In this document: piece by piece, positions 26,887 through 36,081 of the stretch
Numbering within the stretch: the stretch's first letter is position 1
Layout of the letters: each line of letters opens with the position of its first letter
Source: Asanoa iriomotensis
GTDB lineage: Bacteria; Actinomycetota; Actinomycetes; Mycobacteriales; Micromonosporaceae
NCBI RefSeq assembly: GCF_016862515.1
Contig: NZ_BONC01000072.1
Location: forward strand, 1 to 38,846
DNA length: 38,846 bases
Direction: 5' to 3'
Notes under the pieces: generated by a model
Told to the model about the DNA's origin: nothing
What the model saw: the letters and a program-made list of their open reading frames with translations, nothing else
Database searches by the model: none
Position numbers and translations under genes: made by a program

Positions 26887-27330
26887 CTATCGCGTGTAGT
26901 GGCGCAGCCGCACCGCGTGGCCGTCCGGTGTGGTCCAGTCGGCTTCGGTCGTGTGGGTGTGCCGCCACCCTGTGGCCGCGTAGAAGGCGACGGCGGCTGA
27001 CCTCTGCTCGTCGGTGACCTCGAGGTTGAGCTCGACGCCTTGGTCGGCGCCCCAGGCGGTCGCCGCCCCGACCAATGCGGTGCCGACCGAGCGACGGCGC
27101 GCGGCCGGCGCGACGAACAGGCGGGTGAGCTCGCCGGGCCGGACCGCCACGTGGCCGGCGATCGTGCCGGGGCTCAGCTCCGCGACCCACGCCCGTGCCA
27201 GACCCGTCGGGCTCAGCCAGCCGATCGGATCGTCGGGCCAGTTCAGCGGGTACGCGTCCGCGTAGTGCACCGCCCGCAGCGCCGTGACGCAGCCGGGCAG
27301 GTCGGCCGCCTCCCGTGGGCGGACGATCAT
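26887..27330 (-). CDS. GNAT family N-acetyltransferase
   Basis: A 147-aa GCN5-related acetyltransferase. The acetyl-CoA loop is in [23 protein letters not shown] (about residues 68-90), where RRRSVGTAL stands for the R/Q-x-x-G-x-G/A motif. It is followed by [22 protein letters not shown], the usual last beta-strand and helix. The substrate is unknown. Its ATG overlaps the purE stop by 4 nt (ATGA), so it is translated with purE and purK; a role in purine metabolism does not follow from this alone. Confidence 0.9.
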   Translation of the reverse strand: MIVRPREAADLPGCVTALRAVHYADAYPLNWPDDPIGWLSPTGLARAWVAELSPGTIAGHVAVRPGELTRLFVAPAARRRSVGTALVGAATAWGADQGVELNLEVTDEQRSAAVAFYAATGWRHTHTTEADWTTPDGHAVRLRHYTR

Positions 27331-27836
27331 GCCGGGCGCAGCGACGCCTTCAGCGCGGCTTCCTTCTCGGCCACCAGCACCTCGAGGCCGGCCTGGAACT
27401 CGACCATCCGCTGCCGCAGCGCCGGGTCGGCGGCGCCGAGGATCCGGGCCGCCAGCAGTCCCGCGTTGCGGGCGCCGCCGATGGAGACCGTGGCCACCGG
27501 CACGCCGGCGGGCATCTGCACGATCGAGAGCAGGGAGTCCATGCCGTCGAGGTACTTCAACGGCACCGGCACGCCGATCACCGGCAGCGGGGTGGCCGAC
27601 GCGACCATGCCGGGCAGGTGTGCGGCGCCGCCGGCACCGGCGATGATCACCTTGAGACCGCGGTCGGCGGCCGTCCGGGCGTACGCGATCATCTTGTCGG
27701 GTGTGCGGTGTGCGGAGACGACGCCGACCTCGTAGGCGACGCCGAACTCGTCGAGTGCCACCGCCGCGGCGCGCATCGTCGCCCAGTCGGAGTCGCTGCC
27801 CATGATCAGGCCGACGACCGGCCGCTCATCACTCAT
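27327..27836 (-). CDS. purE: 5-(carboxyamino)imidazole ribonucleotide mutase (PurE, class I)
   Basis: A 169-aa enzyme converting N5-CAIR to CAIR in purine synthesis. Signatures are GSDSDW (13-18), [11 protein letters not shown] with the catalytic His43, [12 protein letters not shown], and PVIGVPVP. The length is normal for the octameric class I form. ATG 27836 overlaps the purK stop by 4 nt, and its own stop overlaps the GNAT start in the same way. A longer upstream reading has no merit. Confidence 0.97.
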   Translation of the reverse strand: MSDERPVVGLIMGSDSDWATMRAAAVALDEFGVAYEVGVVSAHRTPDKMIAYARTAADRGLKVIIAGAGGAAHLPGMVASATPLPVIGVPVPLKYLDGMDSLLSIVQMPAGVPVATVSIGGARNAGLLAARILGAADPALRQRMVEFQAGLEVLVAEKEAALKASLRPA

Positions 27837-28984
27837 GAGTGCGTCCCTTCGCGGAGCCACCAGGCCGCGCGGGCGGCGCGGGCGCGCAGCGACTCGAGGT
27901 CGTCGCCGAGGACCGTTACGTGACCGATCTTGCGGCCCGGACGGGTCTGCTTGCCGTAGAGGTGCACGCGCGCGCCCGGGTCCTCGGCGAACAGGTGGTG
28001 CATCCGCTCGTCGACGGACATGCCGCCGGGCGGCCCGCCGAGCACGTTGGCGCTGACCACCACGGGCGCGGTCAACGCGGTGTCACCGAGGGGGTAGTCG
28101 AGCACCGCGCGCAGGTGCTGCTCGAACTGCGACGTCCGGGCGCCCTCGATGGTCCAGTGGCCGGAGTTGTGCGGCCGCATCGCGAGCTCGTTGACCACCA
28201 GCCCGGCCGGCGTCTCGAACAGCTCGACCGCGAGCAACCCGACCACGCCGAGCGCGGTGGCCAGGTCGATCGCCAGCTTCTGGGCCTCGACGGCCAGGTC
28301 CTCGGGCAGCAGCGGCGCCGGGGCGAGCACCTCGACGTTGATCCCGTCGCGCTGCACGGTCTCGACCACCGGGTACGCGGCGACCTGGCCGAACGGCGAC
28401 CGGGCGACCTGCACGGCCAGCTCGCGGCGCAGCGGCACCAGCGCCTCGGCGATCAGCTCCGTGCCGCTGGCCAGCACCTCGGCGGCCGCCGCCGGCGAGT
28501 CGACGACCCAGACGCCGCGCCCGTCGTAGCCGCCACGTGCGGCCTTGAGCACGATCGGCCAGCCGGTCCGGCCACCGAAAGCCACCAGGTCGTCGGCGGT
28601 CGCGACCGGCTGCCAGCGCGGCACCGGCGCGCCCACCGCCGTCAGCCGCTCCCGCATCCGGCGCTTGTCCTGCGCGAACACGAGCGCGTCGGCGGACGGG
28701 AAGACCTTGACCCCCTCGGCGGCCAGGGCGCGGATGTGCGCCTCCGGCACGTGCTCGTGGTCGAAGGTGACGACGTCGCAGCCCTTGGCGAAGGTGCGCA
28801 GCGCGGCCAGGTCGGTGTGCTCGCCGATCTGCACGTCGGCGGCGACCAGCGCGGCACCGTCGTCGGGATGGGCGGCGAGCACGCGCAGCGACTGGCCGAG
28901 CGCGATGGCGGCCTGGTGGGTCATCCGGGCCAGCTGGCCCGCGCCCACCATGCCGACGACAGGCAGTCCGGTCCGGGAATCCAT
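27833..28984 (-). CDS. purK: 5-(carboxyamino)imidazole ribonucleotide synthase (PurK)
   Basis: A 383-aa ATP-grasp enzyme making N5-CAIR from AIR, bicarbonate and ATP, the substrate of PurE. Family pieces are [12 protein letters not shown] (9-20), [10 protein letters not shown], the glycine-rich ATP loop [21 protein letters not shown], and the metal-binding end of the grasp fold [18 protein letters not shown]. The start ATG 28984 is 24 bp after the DUF255 gene on the same strand. It is translationally coupled to purE. Confidence 0.97.
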   Translation of the reverse strand: MDSRTGLPVVGMVGAGQLARMTHQAAIALGQSLRVLAAHPDDGAALVAADVQIGEHTDLAALRTFAKGCDVVTFDHEHVPEAHIRALAAEGVKVFPSADALVFAQDKRRMRERLTAVGAPVPRWQPVATADDLVAFGGRTGWPIVLKAARGGYDGRGVWVVDSPAAAAEVLASGTELIAEALVPLRRELAVQVARSPFGQVAAYPVVETVQRDGINVEVLAPAPLLPEDLAVEAQKLAIDLATALGVVGLLAVELFETPAGLVVNELAMRPHNSGHWTIEGARTSQFEQHLRAVLDYPLGDTALTAPVVVSANVLGGPPGGMSVDERMHHLFAEDPGARVHLYGKQTRPGRKIGHVTVLGDDLESLRARAARAAWWLREGTHS

Positions 28985-29008
28985 GGCGCGGAAAAGCCTA
29001 TCCCGGGC

Positions 29009-31009
29009 TCACCGGCGGACGAGCTGCGCGGTGAGATCCGACACCGCGGTGGTGGGGCGGTCACAGACGAAACCTCGGCAGACGTACGCCGTGGGCGCGC
29101 CGTCGAGCTGCGGGCGATCGGCGAGCAGCGGCACGCCCGCCGCGTCCGGGGCGCCGACGAGCACCACGGCGCCCGGCGGTGCCAGCTCGTAGGCGGTCGC
29201 GACCAGCGGATCGTCGGTCGGGTCCTGGGTGGTGGCGATGACGATCTCGAACGGACCCGAGAGCAGCGCCTCGCCGGTGGCCGCCGCGTAGCCGGTGAAC
29301 CGCGGATGCTGCGCGACGATCGGGGCGACCGTGCCCAGCGCCGCCTCGGCGGCCTCGCGATAGCGCGGCTCACCGCTCAGGGCGGTGTAGCTGGTCAGCG
29401 CGGCCGCGAGCACCGACAGCCCGGACGGTGTCGCGTTGTCGGTCGGGTCGGCCGGCCGGGTGACCAGGCGCTCAGCGTCGTCGGCGGTGTCGTAGTAGCC
29501 GCCGCTGCCGGTCGGGAAGTGCGCCAGCGCGGCGTCGAGCAACGTGCCGGCCAACTCGAGCCAGCGGCCGTCGAGGGTGGCCTGGTGCACCGCGCAGAAC
29601 GCCTCCGCGACGGCGCCGTAGTCCTCGAGCACGCCAGGCGGGTCGCCGACCACACCGTCCCGGGACACGCGGCGCAGCCGTCCGTCGACGACGTGCCGCT
29701 CCCGAAGGAGGTCGGCCGCACGGACCGCCGCATCCAGCGACTCCCCGGTGCCGGTGGCGAAGTAGTGCTCCACCAGGCCCGTGATGGCTAGCCCGTTCCA
29801 GGAGGCGACCACCTTGTCGTCGCGGGTCGGCTGGGGACGCCGCGCGCGGGCCGCGAGCAGCCGGGCGCGGACGTCGGTCCAGCGGTCGACCACCGGCGGG
29901 TTGGCGTCGTCGATGTCCCTGGCGAGCCGCAGGACGCTGGCACCCTTCTCGAAGGTGCCGGCGGCGGTCACCCCGAACACCCCGGCGGCGTACGGGCCGT
30001 CCTCGGGGCCGAGGGCCTCGACGAGCTGGGACGGGGTCCAGGCGTAGGTGAGGCCCTCGACCCCGTCGGTGTCGGCGTCGAGCGAGGACGCGAACCCGCC
30101 CTCGGGCGTGGCGAGGTCGCGGATGAGGAACTGCGCGGTCTCGTCGGCGATCCGGCGGGCGAGCGGGTCACCGGTGAGCCGCCACAGGTGCGTGTAGACG
30201 CGCAGCAGCAGGCCGTTGTCGTACAACATCTTCTCGAAATGCGGCACGACCCAGCGCGCGTCGACGGAGTAGCGCGCGAACCCGCCGGCGAGTTGGTCGT
30301 AGATGCCGCCGCGGGCCATCGCCTCGCAGGTGTGCCGCACGATCTCGAGCGCCCGCTCGTCACCGGTGCGCTGGTGGTGGCGGAGCAGGAAGAGCAGGTT
30401 CATCTGCGGCGGGAACTTCGGCGCGCCACCGAAGCCGCCGTTCTCACCGTCGTACTCAGTGGACAGTTGCTGCGCGGCGGCGTCGAGCATCTTCGCGGTG
30501 AGCGGCGCGCTGACCCCGCCGAGCGCCTGCGCACCGCCGACGGCCTCGACCACTGCGGCGCCCTGACGCAGAACCGCCTCGCGCTGCTCACGCCACGCCG
30601 TGCTCACGGACTGCAGGAGCCGGGTGAAGTTGGCCTTCGGGAAGTAGGTGCCACAGAAGAACGGCGTGCCGTCCGGAGCCGCGAACACCGTCATCGGCCA
30701 GCCACCCTGACCCGTCATGGCCTGGGTGGCCGTCATGTAGACGGCGTCGACGTCGGGGCGCTCCTCCCGGTCGACCTTGATGTTGACGAAGTTGGCGTTC
30801 ATCAACTCCGCCACACCGGCATCTTCGAAAGACTCGTGCGCCATGACGTGACACCAGTGACAGGCCGCGTAGCCGACCGAGATCACCACGGGCACGTCCC
30901 GCCGTTTCGCCTCGTCGAACGCCTCACTTCCCCACGGCCACCAGTCGACCGGATTGTCGGCGTGTTGGAGCAGGTAGGGCGAGGTGGCGTCGATGAGCCG
31001 ATTCACCAC
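29009..31009 (-). CDS. Thioredoxin domain-containing protein (DUF255 / YyaL family)
   Basis: A 666-aa protein. The N-terminal Spermatogenesis-associated-20 / DUF255 thioredoxin-like domain (about 1-165) has the pair Cys50 and Cys53 in [13 protein letters not shown] and [14 protein letters not shown]. The rest is an alpha/alpha toroid like that of N-acylglucosamine epimerases and glycoside hydrolases ([32 protein letters not shown]). The biochemical role is unknown. GTG codons at 31009 and 31006 are both possible starts. It resembles M. tuberculosis Rv1084, a neighbour of mca and greA, here about 5 kb from them. It is 9 bp behind the SDR gene and 24 bp ahead of purK. Confidence 0.92.
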   Translation of the reverse strand: MVNRLIDATSPYLLQHADNPVDWWPWGSEAFDEAKRRDVPVVISVGYAACHWCHVMAHESFEDAGVAELMNANFVNIKVDREERPDVDAVYMTATQAMTGQGGWPMTVFAAPDGTPFFCGTYFPKANFTRLLQSVSTAWREQREAVLRQGAAVVEAVGGAQALGGVSAPLTAKMLDAAAQQLSTEYDGENGGFGGAPKFPPQMNLLFLLRHHQRTGDERALEIVRHTCEAMARGGIYDQLAGGFARYSVDARWVVPHFEKMLYDNGLLLRVYTHLWRLTGDPLARRIADETAQFLIRDLATPEGGFASSLDADTDGVEGLTYAWTPSQLVEALGPEDGPYAAGVFGVTAAGTFEKGASVLRLARDIDDANPPVVDRWTDVRARLLAARARRPQPTRDDKVVASWNGLAITGLVEHYFATGTGESLDAAVRAADLLRERHVVDGRLRRVSRDGVVGDPPGVLEDYGAVAEAFCAVHQATLDGRWLELAGTLLDAALAHFPTGSGGYYDTADDAERLVTRPADPTDNATPSGLSVLAAALTSYTALSGEPRYREAAEAALGTVAPIVAQHPRFTGYAAATGEALLSGPFEIVIATTQDPTDDPLVATAYELAPPGAVVLVGAPDAAGVPLLADRPQLDGAPTAYVCRGFVCDRPTTAVSDLTAQLVRR

Positions 31010-31018
31010 CCAAGCCTG

Positions 31019-31888
31019 TCACACGTGCCCCGCCACGGAGAGGTCATAGGTCACCCCGGTCAACCGCTCCGACACAGCCCACAACCGCGCCCGCAACTCA
31101 GGATCCTTCGCGGCGGCCGGCACACGAGCCAACGCCGGCAGCCCACGACCCTCCATAAAGCCGCGCGGCGCGTAGTACCCACCGCTGACGGCCAACGGAT
31201 CGGTCGCGGCATAGAGCGACGGCCGAGCAGCCTCCTCGACACTCTGCCCACCCACCGCGACCAGCCGAGCGGCAACGAACCGAAACGCGGGACCCACATG
31301 ACGCGCGATGCCGGTCGGCGCGGTCCCCGGATGAACGGCGATGCTCCGCACACGATCAGTGCGAGCGGCCAACTCAAGAGCAAAGGCGATGTTGGCCAAC
31401 TTGGCAGCGCTGTAGGCCCGCATAGGCCGATAACCCGTGTGCAGATCCAGGTTGTCGAAATCCAACCGCCCCCGCCGAGCAATCACCGCGCTAACGGTGA
31501 CGACCCGCCCAACAAGCGCCGGCAACAACAGCCCGGTCAACGCGAAGTGCCCGAGATGATTGGTGCCGAACGTGAGCTCGAACCCATCGACAGTCAACCG
31601 CCGCTCCGGCACAGCCATCACCCCGGCGTTGTTAACCAGAAGATCAATCTTCGGGTACGCCCGCAGAACGCCCGCAGCAAACGCCCGCACAGAACCCAGA
31701 TCGGCCAGATCCAACTCACCGGTGGACACGCTGCTGCCCGGATGAGCGGCCCGCACCCGCTCAGCGGCAGCAGCAAGCGCCTCCGGCCGACGCCCCGCAA
31801 TGATCACGTGCCGCCCCCGCCGCGCCAACTCAACCGCGGTAACAAGCCCGATACCACCCGTACCACCGGTAACGATCGCCGTCTCCAT
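31019..31888 (-). CDS. Short-chain dehydrogenase/reductase (retinol-dehydrogenase-like SDR)
   Basis: A 289-aa NAD(P)-dependent oxidoreductase. The nucleotide loop TGGTGGIG is at residues 7-14, NNAG at 86-89, and the catalytic Tyr159-x3-Lys163 is in YSAAK. One Ser of the VSS active-site motif remains (Ser133 in VSA). IDLLVNNAGVM, FGTNHLGHFALT and LDFDNLDLHTGY match the extended SDRs close to retinol dehydrogenases, often in pairs with a TetR gene. The substrate is unknown. ATG 31888 has GGAGGG eight bases upstream. Third codon positions are less GC-rich than in neighbours, as for the TetR gene. It is divergent from tetR with shared operators, and its 3' end is 9 bp before the DUF255 gene. Confidence 0.9.
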   Translation of the reverse strand: METAIVTGGTGGIGLVTAVELARRGRHVIIAGRRPEALAAAAERVRAAHPGSSVSTGELDLADLGSVRAFAAGVLRAYPKIDLLVNNAGVMAVPERRLTVDGFELTFGTNHLGHFALTGLLLPALVGRVVTVSAVIARRGRLDFDNLDLHTGYRPMRAYSAAKLANIAFALELAARTDRVRSIAVHPGTAPTGIARHVGPAFRFVAARLVAVGGQSVEEAARPSLYAATDPLAVSGGYYAPRGFMEGRGLPALARVPAAAKDPELRARLWAVSERLTGVTYDLSVAGHV

Positions 31889-31905
31889 GATCACCCTCCA
31901 AATCA

Positions 31906-31927
31906 GTTGACTAACTAGATAGTTAAC
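31906..31927. promoter_or_regulatory. TetR operator-like palindrome 1
   Basis: A 22-bp imperfect palindrome with core GACTAACTAGATAGTTAAC (31909-31927). Nine of eleven positions are symmetric. It lies 18 bp upstream of the SDR start. Confidence 0.65.
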
Positions 31928-31944
31928 CCGCCCGAGACCGATTC

Positions 31945-31966
31945 GTCAACTAACCAGTTAGTCAAG
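31945..31966. promoter_or_regulatory. TetR operator-like palindrome 2
   Basis: A second copy of the same motif, in reverse orientation (CAACTAACCAGTTAGTCAA at 31947-31965). It is centred 39 bp from the first and 12 bp upstream of the tetR ATG. Both read TTGACTAACT on one strand. Autoregulation and joint repression of the SDR are likely. Confidence 0.65.
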
Positions 31967-31978
31967 TATCCTGACCAC

Positions 31979-32548
31979 ATGCCGCCCACCGGAGACGCCC
32001 AGGAGACCCGCCGCCGCCTGGTCGAGGCCGCCTACGCCGAGTTCGCCGCCCACGGCATAGCGGGCGCCCGCGTGGACCGCGTGGCAGCAACAGCAGGCGT
32101 CAACAAAGCCTTGATCTACTTCCACTTCGGCAACAAAGAGGGCCTCTTCACCGCTGTCTTCGACATGATCGTCAGCCAGTCGCTAACCGAGGCCCCCTTC
32201 GACGCGACAAACCTCCCGGCGTACGCAGGCCGCCTCTTCGACATAGGCGAATCCCACCCGGAAGCGCTCCGCCTGGTCACCTGGCACCGCCTGGAACGCG
32301 CCGCGGACCAGCCGCCACTAAAAGCAGTCGTAGCCGCCAACCAGTCCAAACTGGACGCAATAGCCAAGGCCCAAGCCGAGGGCCACATCACGGAACGCCA
32401 CACCCCAGCGGAAATCCTGGCCCTGGTCCTCACCATCGCAAACATGTGGACAGTGATGACCCCAGAAATGCACCTGGCCGCCCCCACAGACTCAGCCACC
32501 CGCCGAGCCTTGGTAGTCGACGCGGTAGCCACCCTCCTAAACCCCTAG
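31979..32548 (+). CDS. TetR family transcriptional regulator
   Basis: A 189-aa repressor. The helix-turn-helix lies at about residues 10-55 (ETRRRLVEAAYAEFAAHGIAGARVDRVAATAGVNKALIYFHFGNKEGLF). The rest is a helical ligand/dimer domain of the TetR_C_17 type (HPEALRLVTWHRLER, then ILALVLTIANMWTVMTPE). It is divergent from the SDR gene with two operator-like palindromes in the 90-bp gap, so it most likely represses itself and the SDR. The ligand is unknown. Codon use has fewer GC-ending codons than the housekeeping genes nearby, so transfer as a pair with the SDR is possible. Confidence 0.92.
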   Translation: MPPTGDAQETRRRLVEAAYAEFAAHGIAGARVDRVAATAGVNKALIYFHFGNKEGLFTAVFDMIVSQSLTEAPFDATNLPAYAGRLFDIGESHPEALRLVTWHRLERAADQPPLKAVVAANQSKLDAIAKAQAEGHITERHTPAEILALVLTIANMWTVMTPEMHLAAPTDSATRRALVVDAVATLLNP

Positions 32549-32610
32549 CCGCACAAGCCCACTGGCTCAGCCGACCGCGTAAAGCTGCAAAAGCCCGCGA
32601 CGAGTCATCA

Positions 32611-32725
32611 TGGTTGCGGACAGCAAGAAGGTCAGGCTGGGGAGGAGACCGTGCGCTGGAGCGTTGAGCGGGGTTAAGCGTTTAGCGTAAGCGCACGGTC
32701 TCCTCCCCAGCCCAAACCGCAACCA
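32611..32725. repeat. Long inverted repeat 1 (23-bp perfect stem plus 9-bp outer stem)
   Basis: Arms 32635-32657 and 32690-32712 are perfectly complementary over 23 bp (core GGGGAGGAGACCGTGCGC) around a 32-base loop. Outside them TGGTTGCGG (32611-32619) pairs with CCGCAACCA (32717-32725). It starts about 60 bp after the tetR stop. The stem is longer than ordinary terminators. Confidence 0.8.
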
Positions 32726-32873
32726 CGCAGCAGCCCCGACCGTGCCCAGCAGCCGAAACAACTGAGCCGCCGCAAACCCCGCCACGCCAACCAAAGGCGG
32801 GAAACCACAGCGAAGCCCAGCCAATGGACTGTGACCCACGGCCAGCAAATGTGGCCACGACCAGTGCGTAGGT

Positions 32874-32961
32874 CAGGGCGGGGGAGGATGTTGGGAGTGC
32901 CGACTATAAGGGGCGCGCCTTTTGCGACCTGTCGGTACTCCCAACATTCTCCCCCGCCCTG
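32874..32961. repeat. Long inverted repeat 2 (31-bp stem)
   Basis: Arms 32874-32904 and 32931-32961 pair over 31 bp. The only two departures (32887 with 32948, 32899 with 32936) are G opposite T, which pair as G-U in a plus-strand RNA. The 26-base loop contains the palindrome GGCGCGCC. It lies 37 bp beyond the stop of the GGDEF/EAL gene. Confidence 0.8.
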
Positions 32962-32998
32962 AAGGGCGACCAACAGACCAGCAAGGACCGTGAGGAAC

Positions 32999-35524
32999 TC
33001 AGGCCGACCCATCAGCCCGCAAAGGAAAGACCTTGGCCCGAGCAGAATCAGTAAGCTGACTCAAAACGGCAACGATCTTGTCCGCCGGCATGGGCTTGAA
33101 GAAGTGATAGCCCTGAGCAGCAGCACACCCAAGATTCTCGAGAGCGTTCCGCTGGGCAGCGGTCTCGACGCCCTCGGCGACCACACGCAGCCCAAGCTCC
33201 TGCCCCAGCGCGATAGTGAAGCGCACGATAGCCGCGGCCTGGGGCGACTCAGCCATGCGCATCACAAAGGACCGGTCAACCTTGACCTCATCCACCGGCA
33301 CGCGAGCAAGGAAGGCCAACGACGAGTACCCGGTGCCGAAGTCGTCGAGTGCGATCCGAATCCCCATGGCCCGGAAAGCGGCCAACACGTCGTCGATCAC
33401 TTCCTGGTCGCTCATCACCACGGTCTCGGTGATCTCCAGAACCAACCGCTCGGGTGCGACACCGTGGGTGCGAAGGAGCTCCTGCACAGCATTCGGCAGA
33501 TGCTGGTCAAGCAGATTGTGCGCCGACAGGTTCACCGCGATCGGAACGTCCATCCCGTTCGCCGCGACATCGGCCGCGACCCGCAGCGCACGGTCGATGA
33601 CGTACAAGGTGAACGCCCCCAGCAGGTCGCTCTCCTCGGCGGCGCGCACGAAGTCACCGGGCTTGAGCACACCGCGCCGAGGATGGCGCCAGCGGATCAG
33701 GGCTTCGGCCCCCGTCGGCGCCCCAGTTGTCAGATCCACCGCCGGCTGCAGAGCGAGCACGAGCTGGTCGTCGGCCTCGAGTGCCTCGCGCAGCTCGGAC
33801 AGCAGGGTGAGCTGGTCGGTGCTGCTCTCGTCGCGGCTCGGGTCGTAGCAGGCGGTGTTGCCGCCGCCGCCCTCCTTGGCCTGCCGCAACGCGATGTCCG
33901 CGCGGCGCAGCAGCTCGACGACGGGCGCGCTGCCGGCCGCCGCGACCACCACACCCGCCGACGCCTCGACCGCGAGCTGGATGCCCTGCACCTCGGTCGG
34001 CGTCGCCACAGCGTCGACCAGCTCGGCCGCCCGATCCAGAGCCCGCGAGGTGGTCATCCGCTCCGGCCCCGCGATCAGCAGAGCGAACTGGTCACCGCCG
34101 AGCCGACCGAGGAGCTCCCCCGGCCCCGTCAGCGTGTTCATCCGGGCCGCCGTGGCCGCCAGCAACTCGTCGCCGGCCGCGTGGCCCAGGGTGTCGTTGA
34201 CCGCGCGGAAGCGGTCGATGTCGACGACCACGAGTGCGATCGGGTGGTCACGGCCGAGCCGGCGCAGGGCCACGTCACCCTGAGCGACCACGGCCGACCG
34301 GTTGAGCAGGCCGGTCGGCGCGTCGTGCACGGCGTCGTACGACGAGCGCTCACGCAGCAGTGACCAGGCGCGGTGGGTGACCGCGTCGTGGAGAGCGACC
34401 GCCAGCGTGTCCCCGAACGACCGCAAAGCGAACTCGTCACGCGCCGAGGGCAGGGTCGGCCGGGGCAGCGCGACCCGAATCTGCCCGACCAGTTGGCCGC
34501 GCACGGTCAGCTCGCGGACCAGGGTCGACTCGTCGCCCTCGGTGGCCGGTCGCTCGTCGAGGTCGGCGACGCCGCCGCCACCGTCGGCGTCGCCCCAGTA
34601 GCGCCGCCAGCCGCCGTCCATTGTGATCACGTCGAGGTCGACCCGCTCGGCGACCAGCAGGCGCAGGGCGCCGGCCACGCCGGCCGCGGCCACCTCGTCC
34701 TCGTCGAGCTTCTTGAGGGCGCTGGTCGCGCCGGCGAACTCCTCCCAGGCGCGGCGCTCGTCGGCGGCCCGCAGCCGCTGCCCGTAGGTCTGCTGGAGCA
34801 GCCAGAGCGCCGGCGGGAGCAGGAACAGCCAGCGCGGGTCGGTGTCGACCATGGCGACCACGGCCAGACCGACGACGACGTTGCCGACGACCATCAGGAG
34901 CTTGTCGTTGAGCGCGCGGATCAGCGTGGCGAGCACGGGCACGCCGTGCACCAGGCGCAGGTAGATCACCGCGAGCAGGGCGCCGACCAGCAGGTACGTG
35001 AGAGCACCGAGGACCAGCGCGCCGGCCAGCGGCGGGGTGAGCGGTGCGCCGATCGGGTCGGCGAGGCGGCACGCGACGGTGACCGCGGCGGCGACGGCGA
35101 CGGTCTGGCTGGCCGCGATGTGCACGACCTCGAGCGGCGTGCGGAGCTTGGCGAAGATCGCCAGGAGGAGCCAGGCGGCGAAGGCGCCCGCGAAGGTGGC
35201 GGCGGGCAGCCAGCCGGATGGTGCGGCGTAGAGGCCGATGATCAGCGCGGCCTCGCCCCAGGTGACGGATAGTCGCCCGGAGCCGATGCGTAGTCGGAGG
35301 CTGGCGAGCTGGGCCAGCGCCATCACGCCGAAGGCGATGGCGAACCGGGCCAAGGGCGGCAGCGGGTCGCCGGCCGGGACCGTCGTGGGCCAGAGCAGCC
35401 CGGTGATCGTGGCGATGGCCGCGAGCACCAGCAGCAGGCCGGTGAAGGCGTGCGCCCGGGCGGGCACCTCCGCGGCGCCGGTGCCCCGGGCCATGCGGCC
35501 CAGACCGGCGCGCAATGCGCTCAT
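32999..35524 (-). CDS. Membrane-bound GGDEF-EAL protein, probable c-di-GMP phosphodiesterase
   Basis: An 841-aa protein. About seven or eight membrane helices fill residues 25-245. A GAF-like cytoplasmic region follows (about 265-395), then a GGDEF domain (about 400-560) and an EAL domain (about 580-835). The GGDEF signature is GGDQF (476-480), so the catalytic Glu is Gln and cyclase activity is doubtful. The EAL domain looks active: EAL (607-609), NLSAHNLL, EITET, DDFGTGYS, KVDRSF, GVET and QGYHFFKPMP are all present. It probably degrades c-di-GMP, with the GGDEF part possibly a GTP sensor. In actinomycetes c-di-GMP acts through BldD on development. ATG 35524 has GGGAG six bases upstream. 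Confidence 0.93.
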   Translation of the reverse strand: MSALRAGLGRMARGTGAAEVPARAHAFTGLLLVLAAIATITGLLWPTTVPAGDPLPPLARFAIAFGVMALAQLASLRLRIGSGRLSVTWGEAALIIGLYAAPSGWLPAATFAGAFAAWLLLAIFAKLRTPLEVVHIAASQTVAVAAAVTVACRLADPIGAPLTPPLAGALVLGALTYLLVGALLAVIYLRLVHGVPVLATLIRALNDKLLMVVGNVVVGLAVVAMVDTDPRWLFLLPPALWLLQQTYGQRLRAADERRAWEEFAGATSALKKLDEDEVAAAGVAGALRLLVAERVDLDVITMDGGWRRYWGDADGGGGVADLDERPATEGDESTLVRELTVRGQLVGQIRVALPRPTLPSARDEFALRSFGDTLAVALHDAVTHRAWSLLRERSSYDAVHDAPTGLLNRSAVVAQGDVALRRLGRDHPIALVVVDIDRFRAVNDTLGHAAGDELLAATAARMNTLTGPGELLGRLGGDQFALLIAGPERMTTSRALDRAAELVDAVATPTEVQGIQLAVEASAGVVVAAAGSAPVVELLRRADIALRQAKEGGGGNTACYDPSRDESSTDQLTLLSELREALEADDQLVLALQPAVDLTTGAPTGAEALIRWRHPRRGVLKPGDFVRAAEESDLLGAFTLYVIDRALRVAADVAANGMDVPIAVNLSAHNLLDQHLPNAVQELLRTHGVAPERLVLEITETVVMSDQEVIDDVLAAFRAMGIRIALDDFGTGYSSLAFLARVPVDEVKVDRSFVMRMAESPQAAAIVRFTIALGQELGLRVVAEGVETAAQRNALENLGCAAAQGYHFFKPMPADKIVAVLSQLTDSARAKVFPLRADGSA

Positions 35525-35609
35525 CGTCGACTCCCACGCACGGGACCGTCGACGAACTCAGCAAGCGTTTCGCTGAGCCGGGAGCGGCCGGCGATGGTCA
35601 TCGGCGCCC

Positions 35610-35659
35610 CCTTCCGCGTACGCCCACGGGGAACCCACGCGGGACCCCACGGCGGAAGG
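35610..35659. other. Hairpin in the gap upstream of the GGDEF/EAL gene
   Basis: CCTTCCGC (35610-35617) pairs with GCGGAAGG (35652-35659). The enclosed 34 bases have further CCCACG/CGTGGG-type pairing potential. It is in the 249-bp gap, 86 bp or more upstream of the GGDEF/EAL start, where no gene is seen. It does not match any riboswitch I know. Confidence 0.3.
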
Positions 35660-35773
35660 CTAAGCCAAACAGACTGGGCGCAACAGGGGGCAGACGTCTG
35701 GTTTGGCCATCAATGGGTGTCGTCGTGCCTGGTCAGCACCGGATTGCCCAGTCTGGAACGAATCCAGTGCTGG

Positions 35774-36022
35774 TCAGGAACGGTCATTCGGGTCAATGGC
35801 TTTCGCCGCGACAGATTTCGCCGTGGTCGGATCCACGACATCCTCACCCGGAGCGGGGAACCGCTCGGGCAGCCGCTTGAGGCGGCTGTTCATGTTGCGG
35901 ATCAGAAACACCGTCGCGGCGCCCAGCAAGATGATCAGCAGGAGTCCCATCGGGCCGGCGAGGCCGCCCTCGCGGGTGTCACCGAAGTTGTTCACCGCGA
36001 ACACGTCGACAACCGTCTGCAT
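35774..36022 (-). CDS. Small single-pass membrane protein
   Basis: An 82-aa protein with one hydrophobic helix (GPMGLLLIILLGAATVFLIRNM, about residues 23-44) and a basic then acidic cytoplasmic tail (RLKRLPERFPAPGEDVVD). Function unknown. It sits 59 bp behind mca on the same strand with AAGGAG before its ATG. M. tuberculosis also has a small protein gene next to mca (Rv1083), so a conserved link to mca is likely. Confidence 0.85.
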   Translation of the reverse strand: MQTVVDVFAVNNFGDTREGGLAGPMGLLLIILLGAATVFLIRNMNSRLKRLPERFPAPGEDVVDPTTAKSVAAKAIDPNDRS

Positions 36023-36081
36023 GGCGGCTCACTCCTTCTCACCCGGGGGTCGTGGGGAACCCTCACGCTACGCCCGCACCA

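Larger units (their letters stand above)
32549..32998. other. Gene-free region with two long inverted repeats
   Basis: The 450 bp between the convergent tetR and GGDEF/EAL genes. Minus-strand ORFs here read Leu/Arg/Trp-rich, lack ribosome-binding sites and cross the inverted repeats, so they are not accepted. The two inverted repeats at 32611-32725 and 32874-32961 are listed separately. Confidence 0.6.

Noticed and set aside
32674-33012. A 112-aa minus-strand ORF, plus an overlapping 93-aa one at 32567-32848
   Set aside because: They run across the long inverted repeats, lack ribosome-binding sites and show no family match.
35525-35773. A c-di-GMP riboswitch ahead of the GGDEF/EAL gene
   Set aside because: The conserved core of the known c-di-GMP riboswitch classes is not visible; only simple hairpins are present.
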